From: CBDUXT01 sp965371245
GTDB lineage: Bacteria; Planctomycetota; Phycisphaerae; UBA1845
Assembly (NCBI GenBank): GCA_965371245.1
Contig: CBDUXT010000007.1
Location: 31,658 to 95,657, forward strand
DNA length: 64,000 bases
Direction: 5' to 3'
The notes beneath the pieces are model-generated. The model searched no databases. It saw only the letters and a program-made list of their open reading frames with translations, and had not been told where the DNA came from. Of this stretch, positions 36,070 through 43,363 are shown piece after piece (position 1 is the stretch's first letter; each line of letters begins with the position of its first letter). The translations under genes and the position numbers were made by a program.

Positions 36070-36588
36070 TCAGTCGTTGGGGAAGGTCAAGACCCAGCCG
36101 GTTGAGCAAGACATTTTGAGCATCATCCGGCTTGGTGACGCATCGCAATCGTATCGTTCGCTTGCTCCCGTCGGCCATCTTGGCTGTCCGGGGCGAACAC
36201 TCGTAGCAGTCCGCGCTTTGGTAGGTCGGGTCATCGACCCGGCACCTTCGGGCCACGTTCGACGTCGTACGGATTCGCGCGTACCCTTAGCGCGGTGGCG
36301 TTGCGAAGTCGCGTGGCACATCGATGCCTGATAAGTGGGAAGAACGGTTCGGCAGTCGAGAATACGCGACGCTCTGGCGGCGGACAGGTCAACGTCTTGG
36401 GATGAGATATCGGTGCCGCGCCATGCCGGGTCGATGACCCGACCTATCCGGCTCTCTCGTTTCGACAGTTCACCGAGATACGCGACCACACGATGCCGGG
36501 AGCCTTTGCCCGTGCGATACGATTCGACGAGCGCCCAATACGTGTGCTTCTTGCGACCCTTGCGTCGTTCCAAACGCTTGAGAAACAT
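36070..36588 (-). pseudogene. IS1634-family transposase remnant
   Basis: About 48 N-terminal residues of the transposase remain (ATG 36588), then the frame enters the inverted-repeat insertion at 36446 and reads out of phase. A second in-phase C-terminal piece is present at 36256-35963. It cannot make an active transposase; the ends could still be moved in trans by a full-length copy elsewhere. Confidence 0.75.
36222..36446. repeat. 225-bp inverted-repeat (MITE-like) insertion
   Basis: Perfect 23-bp inverted repeats lie at 36222-36244 (TAGGTCGGGTCATCGACCCG plus GCA) and 36424-36446. Each repeat is itself a hairpin (CGGGTC-ATC-GACCCG). No gene is seen inside. It lies in the deleted middle of the IS1634 remnant, so insertion here may be linked to the loss of the transposase core. 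Confidence 0.75.
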
Positions 36589-37056
36589 GGCATCCCTGCT
36601 GTTGAGTAACGTTTCCTCTACAACGAGAATGGCACAAAAAAACGCTCGGGCAAGCAACTTGGTCGTGACTACACGGCGTTTGAGCAGACAAATCCTTCAG
36701 CATGGCCCGCTATCGATGGGTTCTTTTCAAAGATTCCTCCGAATCTTCAACTACTGCGTAACTTGGGCTAGCAGGAGAGGCGGGCCTTCCAGGGACGGGA
36801 GCGCGTCTGGGGCTTGGGGATCCAACGCTCGGTAGGGCCTGCCGGGGCACGGAATGCCAACCACCGATGTACGACTCGACAAGCCAAATCGTTGGGCACG
36901 TCCGGGATGCACCGCTTCTTTTGCTCATCCGGTCATCGGCGGCTATGTTTCCAGCACGATGCGACAGACCGGTCTTGGCGTTGCTCCGTAGCGCGCGTGG
37001 TTCAACGGGCCGTCGGCGGCGACCGGCCGGCCCGGTCCGGCTCAGGAGGATGGATC

Positions 37057-37407
37057 GTGAACGATGCGACGACGACGGTGGCCGACTTGAAGTCCCTGGT
37101 CCAAGACTTCGTCGCCCAGCGAGCGTGGGAGCCGTTCCACGACGCGAAGAACCTCTCCTGCTCGATCGCCATCGAGGCGGCCGAATTGATGGAACATTTC
37201 CAGTGGCTGAGAAGCGATCAACTTCCGTCGGTCCGAAAGGACGAGGCGCAAATGCAACAGGTTCGAGAGGAGATCGCGGACGTCCTCGCCTACGTCGTGT
37301 CGTTTGCGAGCACCATGGAGATCGACCTGGCCTCGGCGCTCAAGGACAAGATGCAAAAAAACGCCGTGAAGTACCCCGCCGATTCCTATCGCGGGCGGTT
37401 TCGTTGA
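37057..37407 (+). CDS. MazG-like nucleotide pyrophosphohydrolase
   Basis: The product is 116 aa from GTG 37057, with AGGAGGA 6 nt upstream. It has the all-alpha MazG/dCTPase motifs: a helix with SIAIEAAELMEHFQW (E-x-x-E metal ligands) and EEIADVLAYVVSFASTM (E-x-x-D), then KDKMQKNAVKYPAD. Length and pattern match RS21-C6/dCTP pyrophosphatase-type enzymes that hydrolyse non-canonical or excess dNTPs to dNMP and pyrophosphate in the cytoplasm. Alternative upstream starts have no ribosome site. Confidence 0.9.
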   Translation: MNDATTTVADLKSLVQDFVAQRAWEPFHDAKNLSCSIAIEAAELMEHFQWLRSDQLPSVRKDEAQMQQVREEIADVLAYVVSFASTMEIDLASALKDKMQKNAVKYPADSYRGRFR

Positions 37408-37575
37408 GGCGGCGGGGCCGCCTATTCATGCGGGCGCTGCCACGTGATGGGCTTGGGCGGGGCATCGCCGCGGCCATGCGGCCGGTGCGACACGCGTTGC
37501 TCATTGAGCGGTGCGCATCGCCCACGGCGCATCGGTTTTGCCTACGCCGGTCTGTCGAAGAAAGGTTCCCCTCTT

Positions 37576-37629
37576 GTGTGGCACCGGCATCTTGCCGGTG
37601 CTCTCACGGGCTGGAAGCCCGTGCCACAC
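37576..37629. repeat. Palindromic repeat, copy 1 (54 bp, two inner hairpins)
   Basis: Outer arms GTGTGGCAC and GTGCCACAC frame two hairpins, CACCGGCA-TCT-TGCCGGTG and CACGGGCT-GGA-AGCCCGTG. A near-identical 54-bp copy is at 42239. Both are preceded about 20-30 bp upstream by GTCGAAGAA and followed by TTTTCAACGG, so the mobile or converted unit may be longer. It lies downstream of the MazG-like gene and near the end of 37645-38268, and may serve as a transcript end. Confidence 0.85.
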
Positions 37630-37644
37630 CTTTTCAACGGCCCG

Positions 37645-38268
37645 CTACGTGCGTTCTTCGGCCTCTTCGCGGAGGTGGCCGATGATGTTGTGCCATACCT
37701 GTGCCACTTCCTGGAATTCGTACTGCAGCACGTCGGCCAGGAGAACGTAGTCCTGAACCTGGAGGGCCTCCTTGACTTGAAGGAGCGTGCCCATCGGTCG
37801 CTGAATCAGCGCGACGAGCGTTTCGCCGCCGGCTTGGGCTGTCTCCGGGTCCAGCCCGAGCATCTCGATGGACTTCCCTAGCGCCTCGTGAATCTGTTGC
37901 CAGGTCCGCAGGCACTCGCCGAGCATCGTGGTGGCCTCGCTCGTTAGCCCCTGCGTCAACAGGTTGGCCACCTCCTGGCATGCCGTTTCACTGTCGCAGA
38001 GGCAGCGGGCGGCCTGCTCCATGGCATCGGTGACCAGAGATCCGGTGGTCCCGGTGAAGACCTCCAGGCGTTCGAAGGAACGGGCGGGCTTGAGGAGTGT
38101 CTCGGCCATCTCGTTGGCCGGCACGTCGGTTCCGTCGCACCGGAACCCGACCACGACTTGGGCCGAGCCGCACAGCGCCGTTTGGACCTGGTGCAGCGAC
38201 TCCTCGATCGTGGCCTCCTCAGCGAGAAAGCCTGTTTCGATCGGTTTGTCGTCCAGGAAGATATCCAA
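37645..38268 (-). CDS. Hypothetical helical protein
   Basis: The best start is TTG 38268, because AAGGAG lies 7 nt before it; the ATG at 38292 would place that site inside the gene. The product, 207 aa, begins with a short strand region (LDIFLDDKPIETGFLAEE, then VVVGFRCDGTDV) and continues as a long helical domain (AMEQAARCLCDSETACQEVA, LQYEFQEVAQVWHNIIG). It is acidic and predicted cytosolic. Similar proteins occur in planctomycetes without assigned function. The next upstream minus gene (PIG-L) ends 102 bp before it, so they may share a transcript. Confidence 0.7.
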   Translation of the reverse strand: MDIFLDDKPIETGFLAEEATIEESLHQVQTALCGSAQVVVGFRCDGTDVPANEMAETLLKPARSFERLEVFTGTTGSLVTDAMEQAARCLCDSETACQEVANLLTQGLTSEATTMLGECLRTWQQIHEALGKSIEMLGLDPETAQAGGETLVALIQRPMGTLLQVKEALQVQDYVLLADVLQYEFQEVAQVWHNIIGHLREEAEERT

Positions 38269-38370
38269 GGCGCTTCTCCTTGTGTGGCGCACGACCTCGT
38301 GTTTCGCCGCACTCGCTTCGTTATCGGCTTGATCGTGCCGTTGGCCGCAATCGGTCCGCCCTGTTAGGAA

Positions 38371-39138
38371 TCAGGTTGACCTCTTCTTCGAACCGCTCTC
38401 AAACGGGGGAGGGACCTTCCACTCGCCAAGCAGCGCCACCATGTCCGTGACCCCGAGTGGTCGGGGTAGCGCGTACAACTCGCCGTAGCGGACACCGATC
38501 ATGCTTCCATCGACGCCGGCGCCGCTACGAATGTAGTGCTCCAGGCCGGCGAGTCGTTCCCCGTCGAACTGGGAGCGATAGCATCGAACGGCCTCCAGCT
38601 TTTGCTCGAGCGTGTCGCTGATATCCACGACGAATTGGCTGTGCCAGTGATGCACCTCGGCAGCCAACCGGACGGGGCGGTAGACCAGATGATCGATGCG
38701 GAACGGTTCGGTGCCGTCGAACCGCTCCTCCCATTTTGTGAGCTGCGCGTAGAACCGCGAGGCCTCGGTGATGAGCTGGGCCTGGTAGTGGTCCGGCGAG
38801 GCGCTGGGCGTCCGTCCGGCCATCCCCACCAGCACCTTGGGGCGATACCGCCGCAGAACGGTAGCAACGCGATACCGGGCTTCCGGACCGTCCATCAACA
38901 CGCGGTTCGGTATGTCCAACATCTCACACACCTGAACGCCGAGAATGTCCGCGGCGGATCGCATCTCCTTCATCCGTGTTTCGGGCGTGCCGCGCGGGGT
39001 CGGCTCCCCGTTGGTCATGTGGACCATGCCGACGCGATAGCCCTGCTTGACCAGCTTGGCGATCGTTCCGCCCATGGTGATCTCCAGGTCGTCGGGGTGG
39101 GGCGCCGTAAACACGATGTCGAGGTGTGCATCTGCCAT
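38371..39138 (-). CDS. PIG-L / LmbE-family deacetylase
   Basis: The product is 255 aa. The zinc motif TAPHPDDLEITMGG (His-Pro-Asp-Asp) is at about residues 11-24, followed by VGMVHMTNGEPTPRG, RMKEMRSAADILGV and the second ligand region SASPDHYQAQ. It is a close relative in layout of BshB1-type N-acetylglucosaminyl deacetylases, which act in bacillithiol synthesis, but the family also contains other sugar deacetylases. The substrate is therefore not fixed. ATG 39138 is the natural start. Confidence 0.88.
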   Translation of the reverse strand: MADAHLDIVFTAPHPDDLEITMGGTIAKLVKQGYRVGMVHMTNGEPTPRGTPETRMKEMRSAADILGVQVCEMLDIPNRVLMDGPEARYRVATVLRRYRPKVLVGMAGRTPSASPDHYQAQLITEASRFYAQLTKWEERFDGTEPFRIDHLVYRPVRLAAEVHHWHSQFVVDISDTLEQKLEAVRCYRSQFDGERLAGLEHYIRSGAGVDGSMIGVRYGELYALPRPLGVTDMVALLGEWKVPPPFESGSKKRST

Positions 39139-39326
39139 CCGGTCGAGAATCTCCTGCGCTGAGCATGGGGAAGAGTGCGTCCGGCAAGACTATAGGCCGG
39201 TCCGTCCGAGTCGACAACGGTGGGGCGTGTCCGGCCACTGGACCGCGCTGGTCCCGGTGCCCGAGCGGATCAGGCAGCGGGATAAGCCTCTGGTGATTCG
39301 GCGGCTCACGCGGTACAACTGTGGTC

Positions 39327-39818
39327 ATGACACGGAGCGAGGCTCAGGACAGTGACCGCGACGAGATCGCGGAGTTCATCGAGCGGCACTGGCACAGCCG
39401 CGTCGTGATGAGCCGAGGGCGGGCGTTCCAGCCGCACCACGAGGGGGCGATCCTGGAACGCGCCGAGGGGCGAATCGTCGGGTTGCTGACGTACCACATC
39501 GATCACGAGGGGATGGAGATTCTGACGCTCAACAGCACCCTTGAGGGCCGGCGCATCGGTTCGTCATTGATGCTGGACGCGATCGAAACGGCCCGCAAGC
39601 GAGGCTGCCGCCGGATTTTCCTGACCACCACCAACGTGAACCTTCGCGCGATTGGGTTCTACCAACGGCTCGGCTTCCGAATGGTGGCGATCAACGTCGG
39701 GGTGGTGGATGAGGCCCGGAAGACGAAGCCCGAGATTCCGGAGACCGACGAGCGCGGCATTCCGATTCGTGACGAGATTCTCATGGAGCTTGAGGTCGAG
39801 CCCTATCTCGACGGGTAG
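39327..39818 (+). CDS. GNAT-family N-acetyltransferase
   Basis: The product is 163 aa from ATG 39327; GTG 39321 is possible. It has the GNAT core: GRIVGLLTYHID (beta 2-3), EILTLNSTLEGRRIGSSLM (beta 4 and the acetyl-CoA pyrophosphate loop, R-R-I-G-S), RRIFLTTTNVNLRAIGFYQRLGF (beta 5 to alpha 4 with Tyr) and RMVAINVG. It lacks a clear ribosome site and may be translated from a short leader. The acceptor substrate is unknown. Confidence 0.85.
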   Translation: MTRSEAQDSDRDEIAEFIERHWHSRVVMSRGRAFQPHHEGAILERAEGRIVGLLTYHIDHEGMEILTLNSTLEGRRIGSSLMLDAIETARKRGCRRIFLTTTNVNLRAIGFYQRLGFRMVAINVGVVDEARKTKPEIPETDERGIPIRDEILMELEVEPYLDG

Positions 39819-39958
39819 ACCACGCCCGCCGCCGCGTTTTCCGCGGTTCCAGGGTTGCCAACGCGGTCCGGTGATGCTTGCCCACCTTTCACGCTCCTGC
39901 ACCCGCACGGGGCTTTTTTCATCTGTTCAGGCGGCGGTAGTCTGCTCCAAATCGTCAT

Positions 39959-40014
39959 CCTATAGTGAAACGGTCGACGATGGTCGATAAAACGCCACGT
40001 CAAGGCACTATAGG
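39959..40014 (+). promoter_or_regulatory. Inverted repeat that can mask the LOG-gene ribosome site
   Basis: CCTATAGTG (39959-39967) and CACTATAGG (40006-40014) are perfect complements 38 nt apart. The right arm overlaps the TAGGAGG ribosome site of the gene at 40027. If transcribed, the stem would hide the site, so access could be controlled by a ligand, protein, RNA or temperature. Alternatively it is a DNA operator. Confidence 0.45.
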
Positions 40015-40026
40015 AGGTCTACGCGC

Positions 40027-41073
40027 ATGGATGAAGCGGGAACGGCGGGACGGTCGCGCAAAGACTGGCGGCGGGGGCGCTCAGAGGCGATCAAGCGTCT
40101 CTTGGAGGAATATGCCCCGAGCCGGAACGACGACCTGCTGTTTCAAATGATGGTGACGATCTGCCGACTCGGGGCGGACGACGCCGATCGCGGAGACCTG
40201 AAGGTGCTCAACGTGGCGCTGAAGGAGCTGCGATACGCATTCAAGATCTTTGCACCCTATACGGAGACGCCCAAGGTCAGCATCTTCGGGTCGGCCCGCA
40301 CGCCGGAATCCCATCCCCAGTACATCGAAGCCAAGAAGTTCGCGACGTTGATACAGCGGGCCGGCTGGATGGTCATCACCGGCGCTGGTGACGGCATCAT
40401 GCGGGCCGGACACCACGGTGCCAGCCGGCGCTCGAGCTTCGGTGTGGCGATCAGTCTCCCGTTCGAGCAGTCGGCCAACACGATCATTGCCAAGGATCCC
40501 AAGCTGGTGAACTTCAAGTATTTCTTCACGCGGAAGCTCGTCTTCGTGAAGGAGGCCAAGGCGATCGTTCTGTTTCCGGGTGGGTTTGGGACCCAGGACG
40601 AGGGATTTGAGTCCTTGACGCTGATCCAGACGATCAAGGCCTCCCCCGTGCCCGTGGTGCTCTGCCATGAGCCCGGAGGAAGCTACTGGAATGATTGGCT
40701 CCGGTTCGTACGTGTTGCGCTGCTGCACAAGGCCATGATCGACGAACAAGACATGAACCTCTTTCGTATCACCGATCGCGCCGAGGACGCCGTTGCGGAG
40801 GTTGTCCAGTTCTACCGGCGCTTCCATTCGGCCCGTTTCGTGGGTGAGAAGCAGGTTTTCAGGTTGAATCAGCCGCTTTCCGCCGAAACGCTCTCGGACA
40901 TCAACGATTCCTTCGCCGATATTATCTTGACGGGCCGATTCGAACAGCACGACGGACCCGTCGAAGAGGAAAACGGGGCCTACCCGGAAAAGGCCAGGCT
41001 GGTGTTCGCCTTTGATCGCCGCAGTGCCGGTCGGCAGCGGTTGTTGATCAACCGGATCAATGCGGAGGTGTAA
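40027..41073 (+). CDS. LOG-family (TIGR00730-like) Rossmann protein
   Basis: The product is 348 aa with TAGGAGG upstream of ATG 40027. The LOG core runs from about residue 75 to 260: VSIFGSARTPESHPQYIEA, WMVITGAGDGIMRAGHHGA, LVNFKYFFTRKLVFVKEAKA and the signature LFPGGFGTQDEGFE. This is the nucleoside-5'-monophosphate phosphoribohydrolase family, which releases bases such as cytokinins in some organisms. The N-terminal 75 and C-terminal 85 residues are extensions beyond the minimal family. The native nucleotide is unknown. Confidence 0.88.
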   Translation: MDEAGTAGRSRKDWRRGRSEAIKRLLEEYAPSRNDDLLFQMMVTICRLGADDADRGDLKVLNVALKELRYAFKIFAPYTETPKVSIFGSARTPESHPQYIEAKKFATLIQRAGWMVITGAGDGIMRAGHHGASRRSSFGVAISLPFEQSANTIIAKDPKLVNFKYFFTRKLVFVKEAKAIVLFPGGFGTQDEGFESLTLIQTIKASPVPVVLCHEPGGSYWNDWLRFVRVALLHKAMIDEQDMNLFRITDRAEDAVAEVVQFYRRFHSARFVGEKQVFRLNQPLSAETLSDINDSFADIILTGRFEQHDGPVEEENGAYPEKARLVFAFDRRSAGRQRLLINRINAEV

Positions 41074-41121
41074 GCGTGCTGCGCCGGGCATCGACGCCAA
41101 CCGCGAGTAGGAGGTCATCCA

Positions 41122-42210
41122 ATGTCATCCGAGACTCATCCAGAAGAGACAAGACCAGCCGCCGACGACGTGGCGATGGTCGAGAAGCTCGTTACGTCCA
41201 ACGACCAGATTCGGTCCCTCCTCGGTCGCGTGATCGTGGGGCAGGAAGCGGTCATCGATCAGTTGTTGGTGGCGCTGTTTTCCGGCGGGCACTGCATCCT
41301 CGAGGGTGTTCCCGGCCTGGCCAAGACATTGCTGGTCAGCACGCTGGCGCGGCTCCTGTCGTTGAGCTTTTCGCGCATTCAATTTACCCCCGATCTGATG
41401 CCGTCGGACATCACCGGGACGGAGGTCATCGAGGAGGATCGCGGGACGGGTGCTCGATCGCTTCGCTTCGTGAAGGGGCCGATCTTCGCAAACGTCGTCC
41501 TCGCCGACGAGATCAACCGGACGCCGCCCAAGACGCAGGCGGCGCTGCTGGAGGCGATGCAGGAGAACCAGGTTACGGCCGCCGGATTCCCTCACAAGCT
41601 GCCCAAGCCCTTCTTCGTGCTGGCGACGCAGAACCCCATTGAGCAGGAAGGAACGTATCCGCTGCCCGAGGCGCAGCTCGATCGATTCATGTTCAAGATC
41701 CTCGTCGATTACCCGTCCGAGAGCGAGGAATTCGAGATCGTGAAGATGACCACCGCCTCGCACGAAGCGAAACTCGAACGGACGCTCAACGCCCGCGACG
41801 TCTTGGCGCTTCAGGACATCGTCCGTCGCGTGCCATGCGCCGACCATGTCATCCGTTACGCCGCGCGTCTGACCCGTGCCACGCGGGTGGGAAAGGGCGA
41901 AGTGCCCCAGGTCGTGAAGGACTATGTGGCGTGGGGCGCGGGGCCGCGCGCATCGCAGCATCTCGTTTTGGCCGCCAAGGCGCGGGCGGTGCTGAAGGGA
42001 CGCTACTACGTGTCCATCGACGACATCCGCGCGGTTGCTCACCCGGTCTTGCGGCATCGCGTGTTGACCAACTTCAACGCTGAGGCGGACGGTGTCCGCA
42101 GCGACGACATCGTCGATCGCCTTCTGGAATCGTTGCCGTCTGATGCGTCCACCATGATGGACGAGGGACTGGCCGGTCGCGTGTTTGCGGCGCCGCGGAC
42201 CGAGTCGTAG
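41122..42210 (+). CDS. MoxR-family AAA ATPase
   Basis: The product is 362 aa; ATG 41122 has TAGGAGG. Walker A GVPGLAKT, Walker B NVVLADEINRTPPKTQAALLE, sensor 1 FFVLATQNPIEQEG and an Arg-finger region QLDRFMFKI are all present, with the winged C-terminal lid (YYVSIDDIRAVAHPVLRHR). MoxR ATPases act with vWA-domain proteins, usually as chaperones for assembly or metal insertion of envelope enzymes. It opens a co-directional run with DUF58, two vWA membrane proteins and a DUF4175-like protein. Confidence 0.95.
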   Translation: MSSETHPEETRPAADDVAMVEKLVTSNDQIRSLLGRVIVGQEAVIDQLLVALFSGGHCILEGVPGLAKTLLVSTLARLLSLSFSRIQFTPDLMPSDITGTEVIEEDRGTGARSLRFVKGPIFANVVLADEINRTPPKTQAALLEAMQENQVTAAGFPHKLPKPFFVLATQNPIEQEGTYPLPEAQLDRFMFKILVDYPSESEEFEIVKMTTASHEAKLERTLNARDVLALQDIVRRVPCADHVIRYAARLTRATRVGKGEVPQVVKDYVAWGAGPRASQHLVLAAKARAVLKGRYYVSIDDIRAVAHPVLRHRVLTNFNAEADGVRSDDIVDRLLESLPSDASTMMDEGLAGRVFAAPRTES

Positions 42211-42238
42211 GAGTCGGTCGAAGAAGTCTCGACCGCGC

Positions 42239-42292
42239 GTGTGGCACCGGCATCTTGCCGGTCAAAACACGGGCTGGAAGCCCGTGCCACAC
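42239..42292. repeat. Palindromic repeat, copy 2 (54 bp)
   Basis: Same outer arms (GTGTGGCAC/GTGCCACAC) and inner hairpins as copy 1, with one arm slightly decayed (ACCGGCA-TCT-TGCCGGT). It lies in the 200-bp gap between the MoxR and DUF58 genes. It could attenuate expression between them or simply have inserted there. Confidence 0.85.
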
Positions 42293-42413
42293 TTTTTCAA
42301 CGGATGGGTAGCCCTATCCTACCGCTTTGTTCGATGGGCGGCTCCGAAAGATAGCCTTGGCCGAAGCGCAGCCGGCGTTGCGGTCCGTGCCCGTCCGCCT
42401 TGGCAACAGCGAC

Positions 42414-43358
42414 ATGGAAGAAGCCAAACACGACTACCGAAAATACCTGGAGCCGAAGGTCTTGGCGCGAATCGGCGGCCTGGAGCTGCGCGCTCGCATG
42501 ATCGTCGAGGGCTTCTTCATGGGCATGCACCATAGCCCGCACCACGGAGCCTCGGTCGAGTTCGCCGACCACCGCGCCTACAGCCAGGGAGACGACCTGC
42601 GGCATATCGATTGGAAAGTCTTTGGCAAGACCGACAAGTATTACATCAAGGAGTACGAGCAGGAAACCAACCTCGACTTGATGCTGGTGGTCGATGCCAG
42701 CGAGTCGATGGACTACCGGTCGGCTGACGCCAGTCTGTCGAAGTTCGAGTATGCCACCGCCACGGCCGCGGCCATCGCCTATCTCACGTTGCAACAGCAG
42801 GACTCCGTCGGGCTGATCATGTTCGACGAGGATCTCCGGCAGGTCATCAAGCCTTCCAACGCCGCGCATCAGTGGCGAACGCTCGTCAAGGAGTTGGCCG
42901 GCAACGTCGGTGGTGCAAAAACGTCGATGGGCAGGGTTCTGCACGCGCTCGCGGAACGCCTGGTCCGCCGAATGCTCGTGATTCTCATCAGTGATCTGTT
43001 CGACGACGCCGACGCCATCCTCAAGGGGTTCCGGCACCTGCGCTACCGTCGGCATGAGCTGATCGTTTGGAACATCTGGGATCCGGCCGAACTCAACCTG
43101 CCGTTCAAGGGGCCAATCCTTTTCGAGGGGCTCGAGTCGTCCGGTCGGTTGCTGACCGATCCGCGTTCGCTTCGAGCTCGCTATCTGGACGAAGTCGAGC
43201 GATTTCAGAACCGGCTTCGCGCGGGGTGCGGTCACATGCAGATTGACTTTACCGTGTTCAACACCGCCGCGGCGCTCGATACGGCCCTGAGCGTTTATCT
43301 GGCGACGCGCAACGTCCGGCTGCGACGTCGGTCTTCGCGCGTCCTGGGAGGAACGTAA
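42414..43358 (+). CDS. DUF58 vWA-like protein
   Basis: The product is 314 aa from ATG 42414; a TTG at 42327 is less likely. It has the DUF58 signature: HGASVEFADHRAYSQGDDLR, HIDWKVFGKTDKYYIKEY and the vWA metal site VVDASESMDY. DUF58 proteins act with MoxR ATPases. It has no membrane span. It follows MoxR and precedes the BatA-domain protein by 5 bp, so it is part of the same unit. Confidence 0.9.
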   Translation: MEEAKHDYRKYLEPKVLARIGGLELRARMIVEGFFMGMHHSPHHGASVEFADHRAYSQGDDLRHIDWKVFGKTDKYYIKEYEQETNLDLMLVVDASESMDYRSADASLSKFEYATATAAAIAYLTLQQQDSVGLIMFDEDLRQVIKPSNAAHQWRTLVKELAGNVGGAKTSMGRVLHALAERLVRRMLVILISDLFDDADAILKGFRHLRYRRHELIVWNIWDPAELNLPFKGPILFEGLESSGRLLTDPRSLRARYLDEVERFQNRLRAGCGHMQIDFTVFNTAAALDTALSVYLATRNVRLRRRSSRVLGGT

Positions 43359-43363
43359 CGGGC

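Larger units (their letters stand above)
35965..36769. mobile_element. Internally deleted IS1634-type insertion sequence
   Basis: Perfect 16-bp terminal inverted repeats AGCCCAAGTTACGCAG (35965-35980 and complement 36754-36769) bound 805 bp. The minus strand begins a transposase with MFLKRLERRKGRKKHTYW and YRTGKGSRHRVVAYLGEL from ATG 36588, then is interrupted. A C-terminal piece with GSKRTIRLRCVTKPDDA and NRLGLDLPQRLKRIDEIEQM is seen near 36160-35963. The catalytic DDE core, about 400 residues, is gone. A 225-bp inverted-repeat insertion occupies the middle. No target duplication is evident at the ends. Confidence 0.8.

Noticed and set aside
37576..42292. CRISPR repeats
   Set aside because: The two 54-bp palindromes are 4.6 kb apart, have no regular spacers and no cas genes are present.
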